Shown here piece after piece: positions 55,136-63,070 of a stretch of DNA of 64,000 bases. The notes beneath the pieces are model-generated. The model saw only the letters and a list, made by a program, of their open reading frames with translations, was not told the origin of the DNA and searched no databases. The first letter of the stretch is position 1; every line of letters begins with the position of its first letter. Made by a program: the position numbers and the translations under genes. The stretch comes from Lachnospiraceae bacterium. Its GTDB lineage: Bacteria; Bacillota; Clostridia; Lachnospirales; Lachnospiraceae. The DNA lies in contig JAEEMP010000125.1 of the NCBI GenBank assembly GCA_016283275.1, forward strand, positions 62,001 to 126,000, written 5' to 3'.

Positions 55136-56011
55136 ATGGAAAATCAACTTGATTTCGAATTAATAGAAAAACGCACAAAGACCCGCGCCAAGATAAAGAC
55201 AACAGTCACTTATATACTTTTGGGCATTTGGGCTTTGATCGTTCTTTTCCCGTTTTACTGGATGATACTTACATCGGTAAAAAGCTACAGTGTATATAAC
55301 TCCGAATACGTTCCGACGTTTTTTACATTAAGCCCTACTCTTAAAAACTATATAGACGCGTTCACGACAGTAAGCCTTTCAAGATATTTCTTAAATACGA
55401 TAGTGTTTACCGTTATTACGACCGCTCTTATGCTCATAGTTACGGTACTGGCGGCATTCGCTTTCTCCAGGCTCGATTTTAAGGGAAAGAACCTTGTGTT
55501 CGCTGTCTTTCTTTCACTTATGATGATACCCAACGAGCTTGTGGTCATCACGAACTTCGTGACCATCACGAACCTTGACTGGAGAAATACATTCACCGGC
55601 CTTGTAATGCCTTCGGTAACAAGTATCTTTTATATATATCTGTTAAAAGAAAACTTCGAGCAGATACCGGATTCATTGTATAAAGCCGCAAAAGTGGACG
55701 GCACGAGCGATCTTAAATACCTTTTAAAGGTTATGATCCCGATATGCAAGCCCACTGTGATAACGATACTCATCCTTAAAGTCATCGAATGCTGGAACTC
55801 CTATGTGTGGCCCAGACTTATCACCGACGATTCAAACTACTTCCTGGTGTCAAACGGTATTCAGTCGATCCGTGAAAACGGTTTTGGCCGCGAGAACATC
55901 CCCGCGATGATGGCTGCGGTCGTCGTTATCTCGATCCCGCTTATAATCATCTTCCTCATCTTCCACAAAAAGATCATGGAAGGTGTTTCGAGAGGAGGTA
56001 CAAAAGGATGA
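55136..56011 (+). CDS. ABC transporter permease (CUT1, MalG-like)
   Basis: The 291-residue protein has six spans, an N-terminal cytoplasmic stretch and the EAA loop KAAKVDGTSDLKYLLKVMIPICKP at about 180-203. FPFYWMILTSVKS near residue 40 is typical of MalG-type permeases. Its stop overlaps the solute-binding protein start by 4 bases, so translation is coupled. Confidence 0.93.
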   Translation: MENQLDFELIEKRTKTRAKIKTTVTYILLGIWALIVLFPFYWMILTSVKSYSVYNSEYVPTFFTLSPTLKNYIDAFTTVSLSRYFLNTIVFTVITTALMLIVTVLAAFAFSRLDFKGKNLVFAVFLSLMMIPNELVVITNFVTITNLDWRNTFTGLVMPSVTSIFYIYLLKENFEQIPDSLYKAAKVDGTSDLKYLLKVMIPICKPTVITILILKVIECWNSYVWPRLITDDSNYFLVSNGIQSIRENGFGRENIPAMMAAVVVISIPLIIIFLIFHKKIMEGVSRGGTKG

Positions 56012-57615
56012 TAAAAAAGATAAAAGCCGTTTTGGCCGCTTGCGTTCTTTTGATATCCGCTCTTCCGCTTTCCGCCTGCCACGGATCAAAAGGATTTGAA
56101 GCGTTTACCGTTCCTGAAAACTTTGACGAAAGCAGGCACTACGAGATAACCTTCTGGGCCAAGAACGATACGAACCAGACTCAGGCCTCTATATATGAAA
56201 AGGCCATAAAGGATTTTGAGGCGATCTATCCCAATATCACCGTCAATATGCGCCTTTATACCGATTACGGAAAGATATACAACGACGTAATAACCAATAT
56301 ATCCACACAGACCACTCCCAATGTCTGCATCACTTATCCCGATCATATAGCTACCTATATGACCGGCACAAATGTCGTGGTCCCTTTGGACGATCTTTTC
56401 CGGGATGCAAGATACGGGCTTAACGGAAGCGAGATAAAATTCGACGCTCCGTCATTTGACGAACTCATTCCTTCATTTATCGAAGAATGCAAGATCGGCG
56501 ACCATTATTATGCCATTCCTTATATGCGTTCGACCGAAGCTTTGTATATAAACAAAACCTATGTTGAAAAGCTCGGGTATGAAATTCCCAAAGATATAAC
56601 CTGGGATTTTGTGTGGGAAGTATCCGAAAAGGCCATGGAAAAGGATTCTGACGACAACTTTAAGGTAAACGGCCAAAAGGTCATGATCCCGTTTATCTAT
56701 AAGTCGACCGACAATATGATGATATCGATGCTTAAGCAGCTGAATGCGGATTATTCAGACGCCAACGGCAATATCCTCATATTCAACGATACCACGAAAG
56801 AGCTTTTGAAAGAGATCTCTGTCCATGGTAAAAGCGGTGCATTTTCAACCTTTAAGATCTCAAGTTATCCCGGTAACTTCTTAAACGCCGGCCAGTGTAT
56901 TTTTGCCATCGATTCGACCGCGGGGGCTTCATGGATCGGTACGCTTGCACCCCACTCGGATATAAGCGCGGATAAACTTGTGGATTTTGAGACCGTCGTA
57001 TGTCCCATTCCGCAGTTCGACCCCGGTAATCCCAAGATGATCTCGCAGGGTCCTTCGATCTGTATATTCAACAAAGAAGACGACGGTGAAGTTCTTGCCT
57101 CGTGGCTGTTTACACAGTTTATGCTCACAAACGACGTACAGACCGCCTATTCAAAGACCGAGGGCTATGTACCCGTAACAAGCAAGGCGCAGAACTCTCC
57201 CGAATACATCGATTACCTTAGCCGCGAGGGCGAAGACGAGGAAGAACACTATGCCATCAAGATACAGGCGGCCAAACTTCTTCTCGATAATACGAACAAT
57301 ACCTTTGTTACTCCCGTGTTCAACGGTTCGGCATCCCTTCGTGATGCGGCGGGACAGCTTATCGAAGGCGTTACCAAGGCAGTAAGGCGTAAACAGACGG
57401 TAGACGATGCTTTTATCGATAAACTGTTTGACGATACCGCTTCTTTGTACCATTTAAATCAGGGAAATATGTCCTCGACATCCTACGGCGAAAAGCGCGA
57501 TCTCGGTCCTCTACCCAAAACCGCAGTCGCACTTATCACAATACTTATAATCGTGTGGATCCTTATCGGAGCATATTATCTTAACGGATTTATCAGAAAA
57601 CATAAGAAAAAATAG
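56008..57615 (+). CDS. Extracellular solute-binding lipoprotein with a C-terminal membrane span
   Basis: The 535-residue protein has a lipoprotein signal peptide (lipobox PLSAC, Cys24), then a family 1 sugar-binding protein fold: ITFWAKNDTNQTQASIYEKAIKDFEAIYPNI and an aromatic-rich middle. Unusually, residues about 506-526 (AVALITILIIVWILIGAYYL) form a hydrophobic segment followed by a basic tail (RKHKKK), so it may be anchored at both ends. Most family members are about 420-450 residues and have no C-terminal span. It is the last gene of the importer operon. The substrate is not known, though a carbohydrate is likely. Confidence 0.9.
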   Translation: MIKKIKAVLAACVLLISALPLSACHGSKGFEAFTVPENFDESRHYEITFWAKNDTNQTQASIYEKAIKDFEAIYPNITVNMRLYTDYGKIYNDVITNISTQTTPNVCITYPDHIATYMTGTNVVVPLDDLFRDARYGLNGSEIKFDAPSFDELIPSFIEECKIGDHYYAIPYMRSTEALYINKTYVEKLGYEIPKDITWDFVWEVSEKAMEKDSDDNFKVNGQKVMIPFIYKSTDNMMISMLKQLNADYSDANGNILIFNDTTKELLKEISVHGKSGAFSTFKISSYPGNFLNAGQCIFAIDSTAGASWIGTLAPHSDISADKLVDFETVVCPIPQFDPGNPKMISQGPSICIFNKEDDGEVLASWLFTQFMLTNDVQTAYSKTEGYVPVTSKAQNSPEYIDYLSREGEDEEEHYAIKIQAAKLLLDNTNNTFVTPVFNGSASLRDAAGQLIEGVTKAVRRKQTVDDAFIDKLFDDTASLYHLNQGNMSSTSYGEKRDLGPLPKTAVALITILIIVWILIGAYYLNGFIRKHKKK

Positions 57616-57659
57616 ACAAAAAAGAAGCCTTTAATGCTTAAAATTGTGACATATGTTTA

Positions 57660-57687
57660 TTGAAATCCTAAACATATAAAGTATAAT
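57660..57687 (+). promoter_or_regulatory. Promoter of the OB-fold-like lipoprotein gene
   Basis: TTGAAA (57660-57665) precedes a perfect TATAAT (57682-57687) by 16 bases, about 40 bases upstream of the start codon. Confidence 0.7.
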
Positions 57688-57729
57688 AAAGACGTTTGAT
57701 AAAACCATTCAAATGAAAAGGAGATTATT

Positions 57730-58419
57730 ATGAAAAAAGTATTGGCACTTGTTATGGCCCTTACTCTCATCTTCGCTTTTGCAGGATGCGGTGAGGCAAA
57801 GAACACTTCCGCTAAGTCAGAAGGTGTTATGACATACGCTGAGTATGATGCAGCTGCACTTGATTCGGAAGTAACTGTTGAATGCTATGTACAGGCACAT
57901 CAGTCATGGTGGGACAACAAGATCACAGTTTATGCAGCCGATGAAGACGGTGCATATTTCTTCTATGAGATGGCATGTTCCGAAGAAGATGCCGCAAAGC
58001 TTGTACCCGGCACCAAGATCAAAGCTAAAGGTTACAAGAGCGAGTGGTCGGGTGAAGTTGAGATCACAGACGCTACATTTGAGATCGAAGACGGTTCTTA
58101 CATCGCTCCCGTTAAGGATGTTACCGGTAAGTCTGCAGACGAACTTAAGGCTTTCCAGAACCAACTCGTAGCATTTAACGGCATGACCGTTGAAGCTGTT
58201 TCCTACAAGAACAACACACCCGGTGATGATATCTACGTTACACTTTCCAAGGACGGCATCAATTTTGAATTCTGCCTTGAGTACTACTTAAACGGCAGCG
58301 ACGAAGCTTTCTACAATACAGTAGGCAATCTTGAAGTCGGCTCAACCGTTGATGTTGAAGGTTTCCTTTACTGGTATGAAGGACCCGATGCACATCTTAC
58401 CAAAGTTACTGTTAAGTAA
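57730..58419 (+). CDS. Small lipoprotein with OB-fold-like repeats, function unknown
   Basis: The 229-residue protein has a lipoprotein signal peptide (lipobox FAGC, Cys20). The mature part has two similar beta-rich segments (about 45-110 with VTVECYVQAHQSWWDNKITVY and 145-225 with LVAFNGMTVEAVSYK), which look like tandem OB folds. It has its own promoter and terminator. Codon usage resembles highly expressed genes (many GCA, AAG and GTT). I do not recognise a specific function. Confidence 0.8.
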   Translation: MKKVLALVMALTLIFAFAGCGEAKNTSAKSEGVMTYAEYDAAALDSEVTVECYVQAHQSWWDNKITVYAADEDGAYFFYEMACSEEDAAKLVPGTKIKAKGYKSEWSGEVEITDATFEIEDGSYIAPVKDVTGKSADELKAFQNQLVAFNGMTVEAVSYKNNTPGDDIYVTLSKDGINFEFCLEYYLNGSDEAFYNTVGNLEVGSTVDVEGFLYWYEGPDAHLTKVTVK

Positions 58420-58439
58420 GAAATCGATCCAAAAATTAA

Positions 58440-58466
58440 GGCAGGGCACAAAGCCCTGCCTTTTTT
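58440..58466 (+). terminator. Intrinsic terminator of the small lipoprotein gene
   Basis: GGCAGGGC-ACAAA-GCCCTGCC is followed by TTTTTT, 20 bases after the stop. Confidence 0.93.
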
Positions 58467-58473
58467 ATATGTT

Positions 58474-59274
58474 TTATTTTACAAAATAATGTCTTCCGAG
58501 CCACTTTGACAATCCGTCCAGTCCCGGGAAGAACATCCTCTCGCTCACATTCTGCTGATCGAGCATATCACGTATGCGCCAGCGGAGTTCTTTGGGGATG
58601 ATGTATTTAATGGTCTTCTCGGTATACTTATCCAAAAAATCGGCAAGATTTTCTATGCCGTTCGGCACTATCGAGAAGAACGAATACTGATTGACGATCC
58701 TCGGATCTATCGACGGAGGTTCTATGACGACCATTGATTTATCCGACATATCCGCATCGTACTGCTTAAGGCTCGGTACCACATCATTTAACATATTGAC
58801 CGTAAATACGGTCGTCTTATGACTTGCAAGCTCGCTTTTGTATTTTTCGGGAAGGAGCGCATGTATCTCCTTCATGTCGATCCTCCAGATCATGCAGTCG
58901 TGAGCATCCATTTTATCAAGATTATTCTCACATGTCGCAAAATGAAGCGCCACCAGCGGAGACTGTGACCAGTCAAGAAGTCTTGTCGGCAGTCCGTAGT
59001 GCTGACCCATGAACATCTGTCTCCAGACGGATCTTTCGATCGTGGGATCTTCAAGCGCACCGTATTTGGTAAAGTTCATCAGGATACTTGTCTCAAGCTC
59101 AGCCTTATGCTGTTTGCAGTTTCTGTCAAGGCTGGTCGTAAGATCAAACTTTGTATTGGTCATGCCCCTGTACAGATACCAGCTCCTGTTTCTGTCAAGA
59201 TCTTCCCTGTATTCCTGCTGCGTGTATAACGGAAGAATATCTTCGATCGTTTTAAGTTCAATTATTTTAACCAT
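58474..59274 (-). CDS. FRG-domain protein downstream of hflKC
   Basis: I prefer the ATG at 59274 (MVKIIELKTIEDIL); the ORF-track start seven codons earlier is a GTG that overlaps the likely ribosome binding site AAAGGTG. The 266-residue protein has the FRG motif YLYRGM (about residue 35) and the partner motif GLPTRLLDWSQSPLVALHFA at about 105-125. FRG domains occur in phage-, toxin- and defence-associated proteins of unknown activity. It begins 33 bases after the hflC stop, so it is probably co-transcribed with hflKC. Confidence 0.85.
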   Translation of the reverse strand: MVKIIELKTIEDILPLYTQQEYREDLDRNRSWYLYRGMTNTKFDLTTSLDRNCKQHKAELETSILMNFTKYGALEDPTIERSVWRQMFMGQHYGLPTRLLDWSQSPLVALHFATCENNLDKMDAHDCMIWRIDMKEIHALLPEKYKSELASHKTTVFTVNMLNDVVPSLKQYDADMSDKSMVVIEPPSIDPRIVNQYSFFSIVPNGIENLADFLDKYTEKTIKYIIPKELRWRIRDMLDQQNVSERMFFPGLDGLSKWLGRHYFVK

Positions 59275-59307
59275 CTCATCCGCACCTTTAAACACTAAAC
59301 CGTATTA

Positions 59308-60249
59308 TCATTCGGAAGGAGTCTCATCCTCCGAAGGCTCTGACTGTATATTTACGTCCGTTCCCTTAAATTCATATTCGGGAATACCGTAGAACATTGA
59401 TGCTATCTCCGAATCCTTATCAAGGATTATCGTCTTCTCTTCTCCGGTCATTGAAGCCTTTAGCGCATCCAAAGATCTTATGTAATTGTAGAAGTCGGCC
59501 TTATCTTCATTGTTGTAGGCATCCGACAATATCTTCATGTATTCGGCTTCACCTTCCGCAATGAGGATCGCTGCCTGCTTCTCGGCATCCGCCTTCATAA
59601 CGGCAACCTTTTTATCGGTCTCGTTCTTTATCTTCTGAGCTTCCGCATCACCGGAAGCTTTATAGGCTGCCGCGATATTGTTTCTTTCAGAGATCATACG
59701 CTCATATACGGCTTCCTTGTTGTCATCGGGAAGGTCCAAAACCTTAATCTGAGACTGAAGGATGGTGATACCGTAACCGCCTATATCGGAATTGGCCTGC
59801 TCCGTGATAAGGTTCGTAAGTCTGTCGCCTCTTGCTGCGATTATCTCATCCTGCGTCATCGCCGAAATAACATTCTTTGTGGCATTATAAACATTGGCCT
59901 CAACACGTTCGTTGGCTCTTTCCGTAACTGCGGAAAGTGTCTGGATATACTTTGTGGGATCCGTTACCTTCCAGAGCACGTAGTTATCGGCTATCATGCT
60001 CTTTTTATCCTTTGTGATAACATCCGAGACCGGAAGATCGTATAAGACCGTAGCCGTCGAAACTCTCTGAACAGTCTGTACAAAAGGTGTCTTTATGTAA
60101 AGGCCGGGCTCTTCGTATGTCCTTACGATCTTACCGAACTGCTTTACTACCACAAACTCTTTCTGATGTACCACAAACGGTCCGTTAAAAAGAAAGATAA
60201 CGACCAGCGCAAGTAATACTATTAAAATCGCTTTTGTTTTCTTTGACAT
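59308..60249 (-). CDS. hflC: HflC-like SPFH membrane protein
   Basis: The 313-residue protein has an N-terminal membrane span (about 7-23) and an SPFH/prohibitin domain (about 25-190), starting VVHQKEFVVVKQFGKIVRTYEEPGLYIKTPF, then an Ala/Glu/Lys coiled coil (about 190-245). It forms a large complex with HflK that modulates the FtsH protease. The C-terminal 15 residues are acidic. It starts one base after hflK and is followed by the FRG gene. Confidence 0.94.
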   Translation of the reverse strand: MSKKTKAILIVLLALVVIFLFNGPFVVHQKEFVVVKQFGKIVRTYEEPGLYIKTPFVQTVQRVSTATVLYDLPVSDVITKDKKSMIADNYVLWKVTDPTKYIQTLSAVTERANERVEANVYNATKNVISAMTQDEIIAARGDRLTNLITEQANSDIGGYGITILQSQIKVLDLPDDNKEAVYERMISERNNIAAAYKASGDAEAQKIKNETDKKVAVMKADAEKQAAILIAEGEAEYMKILSDAYNNEDKADFYNYIRSLDALKASMTGEEKTIILDKDSEIASMFYGIPEYEFKGTDVNIQSEPSEDETPSE

Positions 60250-60250
60250 A

Positions 60251-61198
60251 TCAATATCCCTCCCCGCTGAAACTTCCGAGTGGGATTATACTTTCGGTAT
60301 TGCCGTCGGTAATGATCACTTTTACATCGGGAAGTATTGTTTCCATTGTTTCATAGAAAAGTCTTTTCTTGGTGATGAGCGGATTAAGCTTATACTCTTC
60401 GAACATAGCGTTAAATCTGGCCACCTGACCCTGTGCTTCGGCAATTCTTGCGTTCTTTTCGGCCTCCGCATCCTGGATGATCTTATCAGCCGAAGCTTCC
60501 GCTGCGGGAACCTGTTCGTTCTGATACTGGAAAGCCTGGTTCTTTGCCGTATCGGCACCCTGCTTGGCCGTCTCAACTGCTTTAAAAGCCTGAATGATAG
60601 TTTCCGTCGGAGGCTCTGAGTCCTGAACCGAGATATTTACGACCGAAAGACCGATCTTCTGTTCTTCAAGCTCTTCCACCATCTCTGCCTTAACATCGGC
60701 CTGTATCTGACTTTTTCCCGTTGTCATGGCTTCATCAACGGTATAATTAGATACAACGGAACGAATGCTTGCAAGCGCGATATTCCTTAATATATATTCG
60801 GGTTCCTTGGAATTGTAAAGATATGCTATCGGATCCGAAACCCTGTATTCAAGGTAAAAATCGATATTTAAAAGGTTGAAATCCGATGTTATCATTATTC
60901 CTTCGGAATTGTCGGTAATATTCTGCCCTTTTTCTGAAACCGTATAACCGATGCCGGTTCCGTGCGTTGTTATGTCAACCTTTCTTACACTCTGAAGAAA
61001 AGGTATCTTAAAGTGAAGGCCTGCCGTGTCAACCCTCACGATCTTTCCAAACTGCGTCACTACCGCATTTTCCTGCTCGGTCACATTGTAAAACGAGGAA
61101 AAGAAAACAATGACCACAAACAATGCGATCAATACACCCGATACGATCCTTTTGATGTATATCGGTTTATCTTCGGAATTAAATATTCCTTTTGCCAT
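60251..61198 (-). CDS. hflK: HflK-like SPFH membrane protein
   Basis: The 315-residue protein has a membrane span (about 15-36), the SPFH domain with NAVVTQFGKIVRVDTAGLHFKIPF and a coiled coil (about 225-275, SADKIIQDAEAEKNARIAEA). It is shorter than proteobacterial HflK, lacking the glycine-rich N-terminus. It is the first gene of hflK-hflC-FRG and has a strong promoter. Ribosome binding site is AAAGGAG. Confidence 0.93.
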   Translation of the reverse strand: MAKGIFNSEDKPIYIKRIVSGVLIALFVVIVFFSSFYNVTEQENAVVTQFGKIVRVDTAGLHFKIPFLQSVRKVDITTHGTGIGYTVSEKGQNITDNSEGIMITSDFNLLNIDFYLEYRVSDPIAYLYNSKEPEYILRNIALASIRSVVSNYTVDEAMTTGKSQIQADVKAEMVEELEEQKIGLSVVNISVQDSEPPTETIIQAFKAVETAKQGADTAKNQAFQYQNEQVPAAEASADKIIQDAEAEKNARIAEAQGQVARFNAMFEEYKLNPLITKKRLFYETMETILPDVKVIITDGNTESIIPLGSFSGEGY

Positions 61199-61237
61199 AC
61201 GATCACTCCTTTATAAATTTCTAAAACCATCTTTAAA

Positions 61238-61266
61238 ATATTATCACCGCAATAAATACATGTCAA
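61238..61266 (-). promoter_or_regulatory. Promoter of hflKC-FRG
   Basis: On the minus strand a perfect TTGACA (61266-61261) and TAATAT (61243-61238) are 17 bases apart, in the gap after the MutS-like gene. Confidence 0.78.
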
Positions 61267-61276
61267 AAACGATATG

Positions 61277-62995
61277 CTATTGCGGCTTATCTCCCATAAG
61301 GCTTTCGTAAGTCACGCCGTAACGTTTCGCTATGGACTGTGCATAACTTTGACCCTCGGGTTTTGAAACGGCTATCTTAAATGCGTTTTCCTCACCATCC
61401 GATCTTATGATGAGCGATCTTATTATGTTTTTATCGCTTTCGTCCTTAGTCATTTCAAAAGCAAGTTTATGCATATGCGTGTTATATATAGCCCTTATCT
61501 TTTTATCGGCTATCGCATTGACCGAATCATGGGCAATATAATATCCTTCTTCAAATGAAGTCGTTGAAAACGTCTCGTTCAGTAAGATGAGGCTTTTTCC
61601 CGTTGCTTCAAAGAAGATCTCGCGAAAACGCTTGCATTCTTCACCGAGCCTTCCAAGATCGAGTGTTTTGTCTTCATCGGCCGGAAAATGAGTAAAGATA
61701 TTATCGACCGGCTCATATTCAAATCCATCTCCCGGTACATAAATACCGTTTTGCGAAAGCAAAAACAGCTGACCCACAGCCTGGGTGATCGTCGTTTTTC
61801 CGCCTCGGTTTGCTCCGGTCAATATAAAAACGACATTATCCTCGTCGAAATCAAGATCGTTTTTGACGATAGTCTCATTGTTTTTTATGGCGGCATCGAT
61901 CAGTTTTATGTTGTATATGCCCCGGGCATGCATCTTTCGTGAAAACGGTTCGCGTTTAAGTGCCACAGGTCTTACAAATGACATTCCCATTTTCTCAAGT
62001 TTTCGTATATGATCCGCAAACCTTATATAAAACATGAACTCGGGAATAAGATCCGTCACATCGGTAATGGTCACATTTAAATATCTGCTTAATGTTTCCC
62101 TTAAATTTCTTACGGTAAAAGAAAGAAGATGTGTGGCCTCACGGTTCATATATCTTGTTATGTCCTGTGAAGGATCTGCAGAAGGAACCGATGCCAATCC
62201 CGCGTATATAAGCGGATTTCTTGCGGCAACCGTAAATCTCGCGGTTTCTTCCAAAAACCCCGTATCCGAACCCGGTTTTACCTGATGATATTTATAGTTT
62301 TCATCCCAGGAAGTATCATCGTTTATCTTATCTTTTGATGATATCTTATCGTAAAATTCACCCAGGATATTGGACTTTAAGAACGGCTGTCTGTTAAGCG
62401 AGATAAGGCCCAGGCTCTCGGCTTCGAAACGGTTGTTAAGATTAATGCCGACCGTGACGCTCTTAAGATTATCGGTTGATGCTTTAAGTTTGGCTATATC
62501 CTTTTTCAGCGCATCATAACCGTTATCATGGTATATCTTTTCAATGTGTTCTTTTAAAAGAATAAGACCGTCCGAGTGTATATCCGCTTCGTCGAGACAT
62601 TTATACAATGCTTCCACGTATCCGATATATTCGTTCAACTCCTCAAGATTATGCAAAAGTTCCCATACTCCGACATTCTCATCATATTTCTTCTTAAGCG
62701 AACCGTACTCCTTGAGGAAATCGACCTTATCAAGAAGAGCCGTCATGTTTGCACACATCGACGGATTTTTATATATATCGTCAAATACACCGGCTCTGAA
62801 CCCGCATACACCGGCATCGTCAGTGATCTTTGAAAGGATCTTAAGTATTGCCTTCTGTTCCGTTTCACTGTCGGTAATGTTTTTTACAAAAGAATCCATA
62901 CCGAGATCATGTAATGTGACTTCGGAAACGATATGGTAATCCGCGCTGATATGCGTCGGATACAGTATACTTACACGTTTTGATGCATTGCCCAC
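61277..62995 (-). CDS. MutS-like ATPase (domains III-V only)
   Basis: I place the start at a GTG (62995), 7 bases after GAAGGGAG; the ORF-track start at 63067 lies in the preceding gene's terminator. The protein is 572 residues. It lacks the mismatch-recognition domain I, has the helical core/clamp region and ends in a MutS ATPase: Walker A TGANRGGKTTITQAVGQ and Walker B SLILLNETFSTTS. The Walker B has Asn where MutS has Asp. It is not MutS2, having no Smr domain. Its job (recombination, DNA structure binding) is unknown. Confidence 0.85.
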   Translation of the reverse strand: MGNASKRVSILYPTHISADYHIVSEVTLHDLGMDSFVKNITDSETEQKAILKILSKITDDAGVCGFRAGVFDDIYKNPSMCANMTALLDKVDFLKEYGSLKKKYDENVGVWELLHNLEELNEYIGYVEALYKCLDEADIHSDGLILLKEHIEKIYHDNGYDALKKDIAKLKASTDNLKSVTVGINLNNRFEAESLGLISLNRQPFLKSNILGEFYDKISSKDKINDDTSWDENYKYHQVKPGSDTGFLEETARFTVAARNPLIYAGLASVPSADPSQDITRYMNREATHLLSFTVRNLRETLSRYLNVTITDVTDLIPEFMFYIRFADHIRKLEKMGMSFVRPVALKREPFSRKMHARGIYNIKLIDAAIKNNETIVKNDLDFDEDNVVFILTGANRGGKTTITQAVGQLFLLSQNGIYVPGDGFEYEPVDNIFTHFPADEDKTLDLGRLGEECKRFREIFFEATGKSLILLNETFSTTSFEEGYYIAHDSVNAIADKKIRAIYNTHMHKLAFEMTKDESDKNIIRSLIIRSDGEENAFKIAVSKPEGQSYAQSIAKRYGVTYESLMGDKPQ

Positions 62996-63026
62996 TTTTC
63001 GGCTCCCTTCTAAAAATTCCCGTAAA

Positions 63027-63061
63027 GAAAAAAAACATGCGGCAGGATTTCTGCCGCATGT
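63027..63061 (-). terminator. Intrinsic terminator of the carboxyltransferase subunit gene
   Basis: On the minus strand the perfect 11-bp stem ACATGCGGCAG/CTGCCGCATGT is followed by TTTTTTTT. The MutS-like gene begins about 30 bases later with no clear promoter of its own, so it may depend on read-through. Confidence 0.93.
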
Positions 63062-63070
63062 GATCAAACT

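Noticed and set aside
62996-63067. Upstream 24 residues of the MutS-like ORF
   Set aside because: They lie in the terminator hairpin and U-tract of the preceding gene; the GTG at 62995 has a good ribosome binding site.
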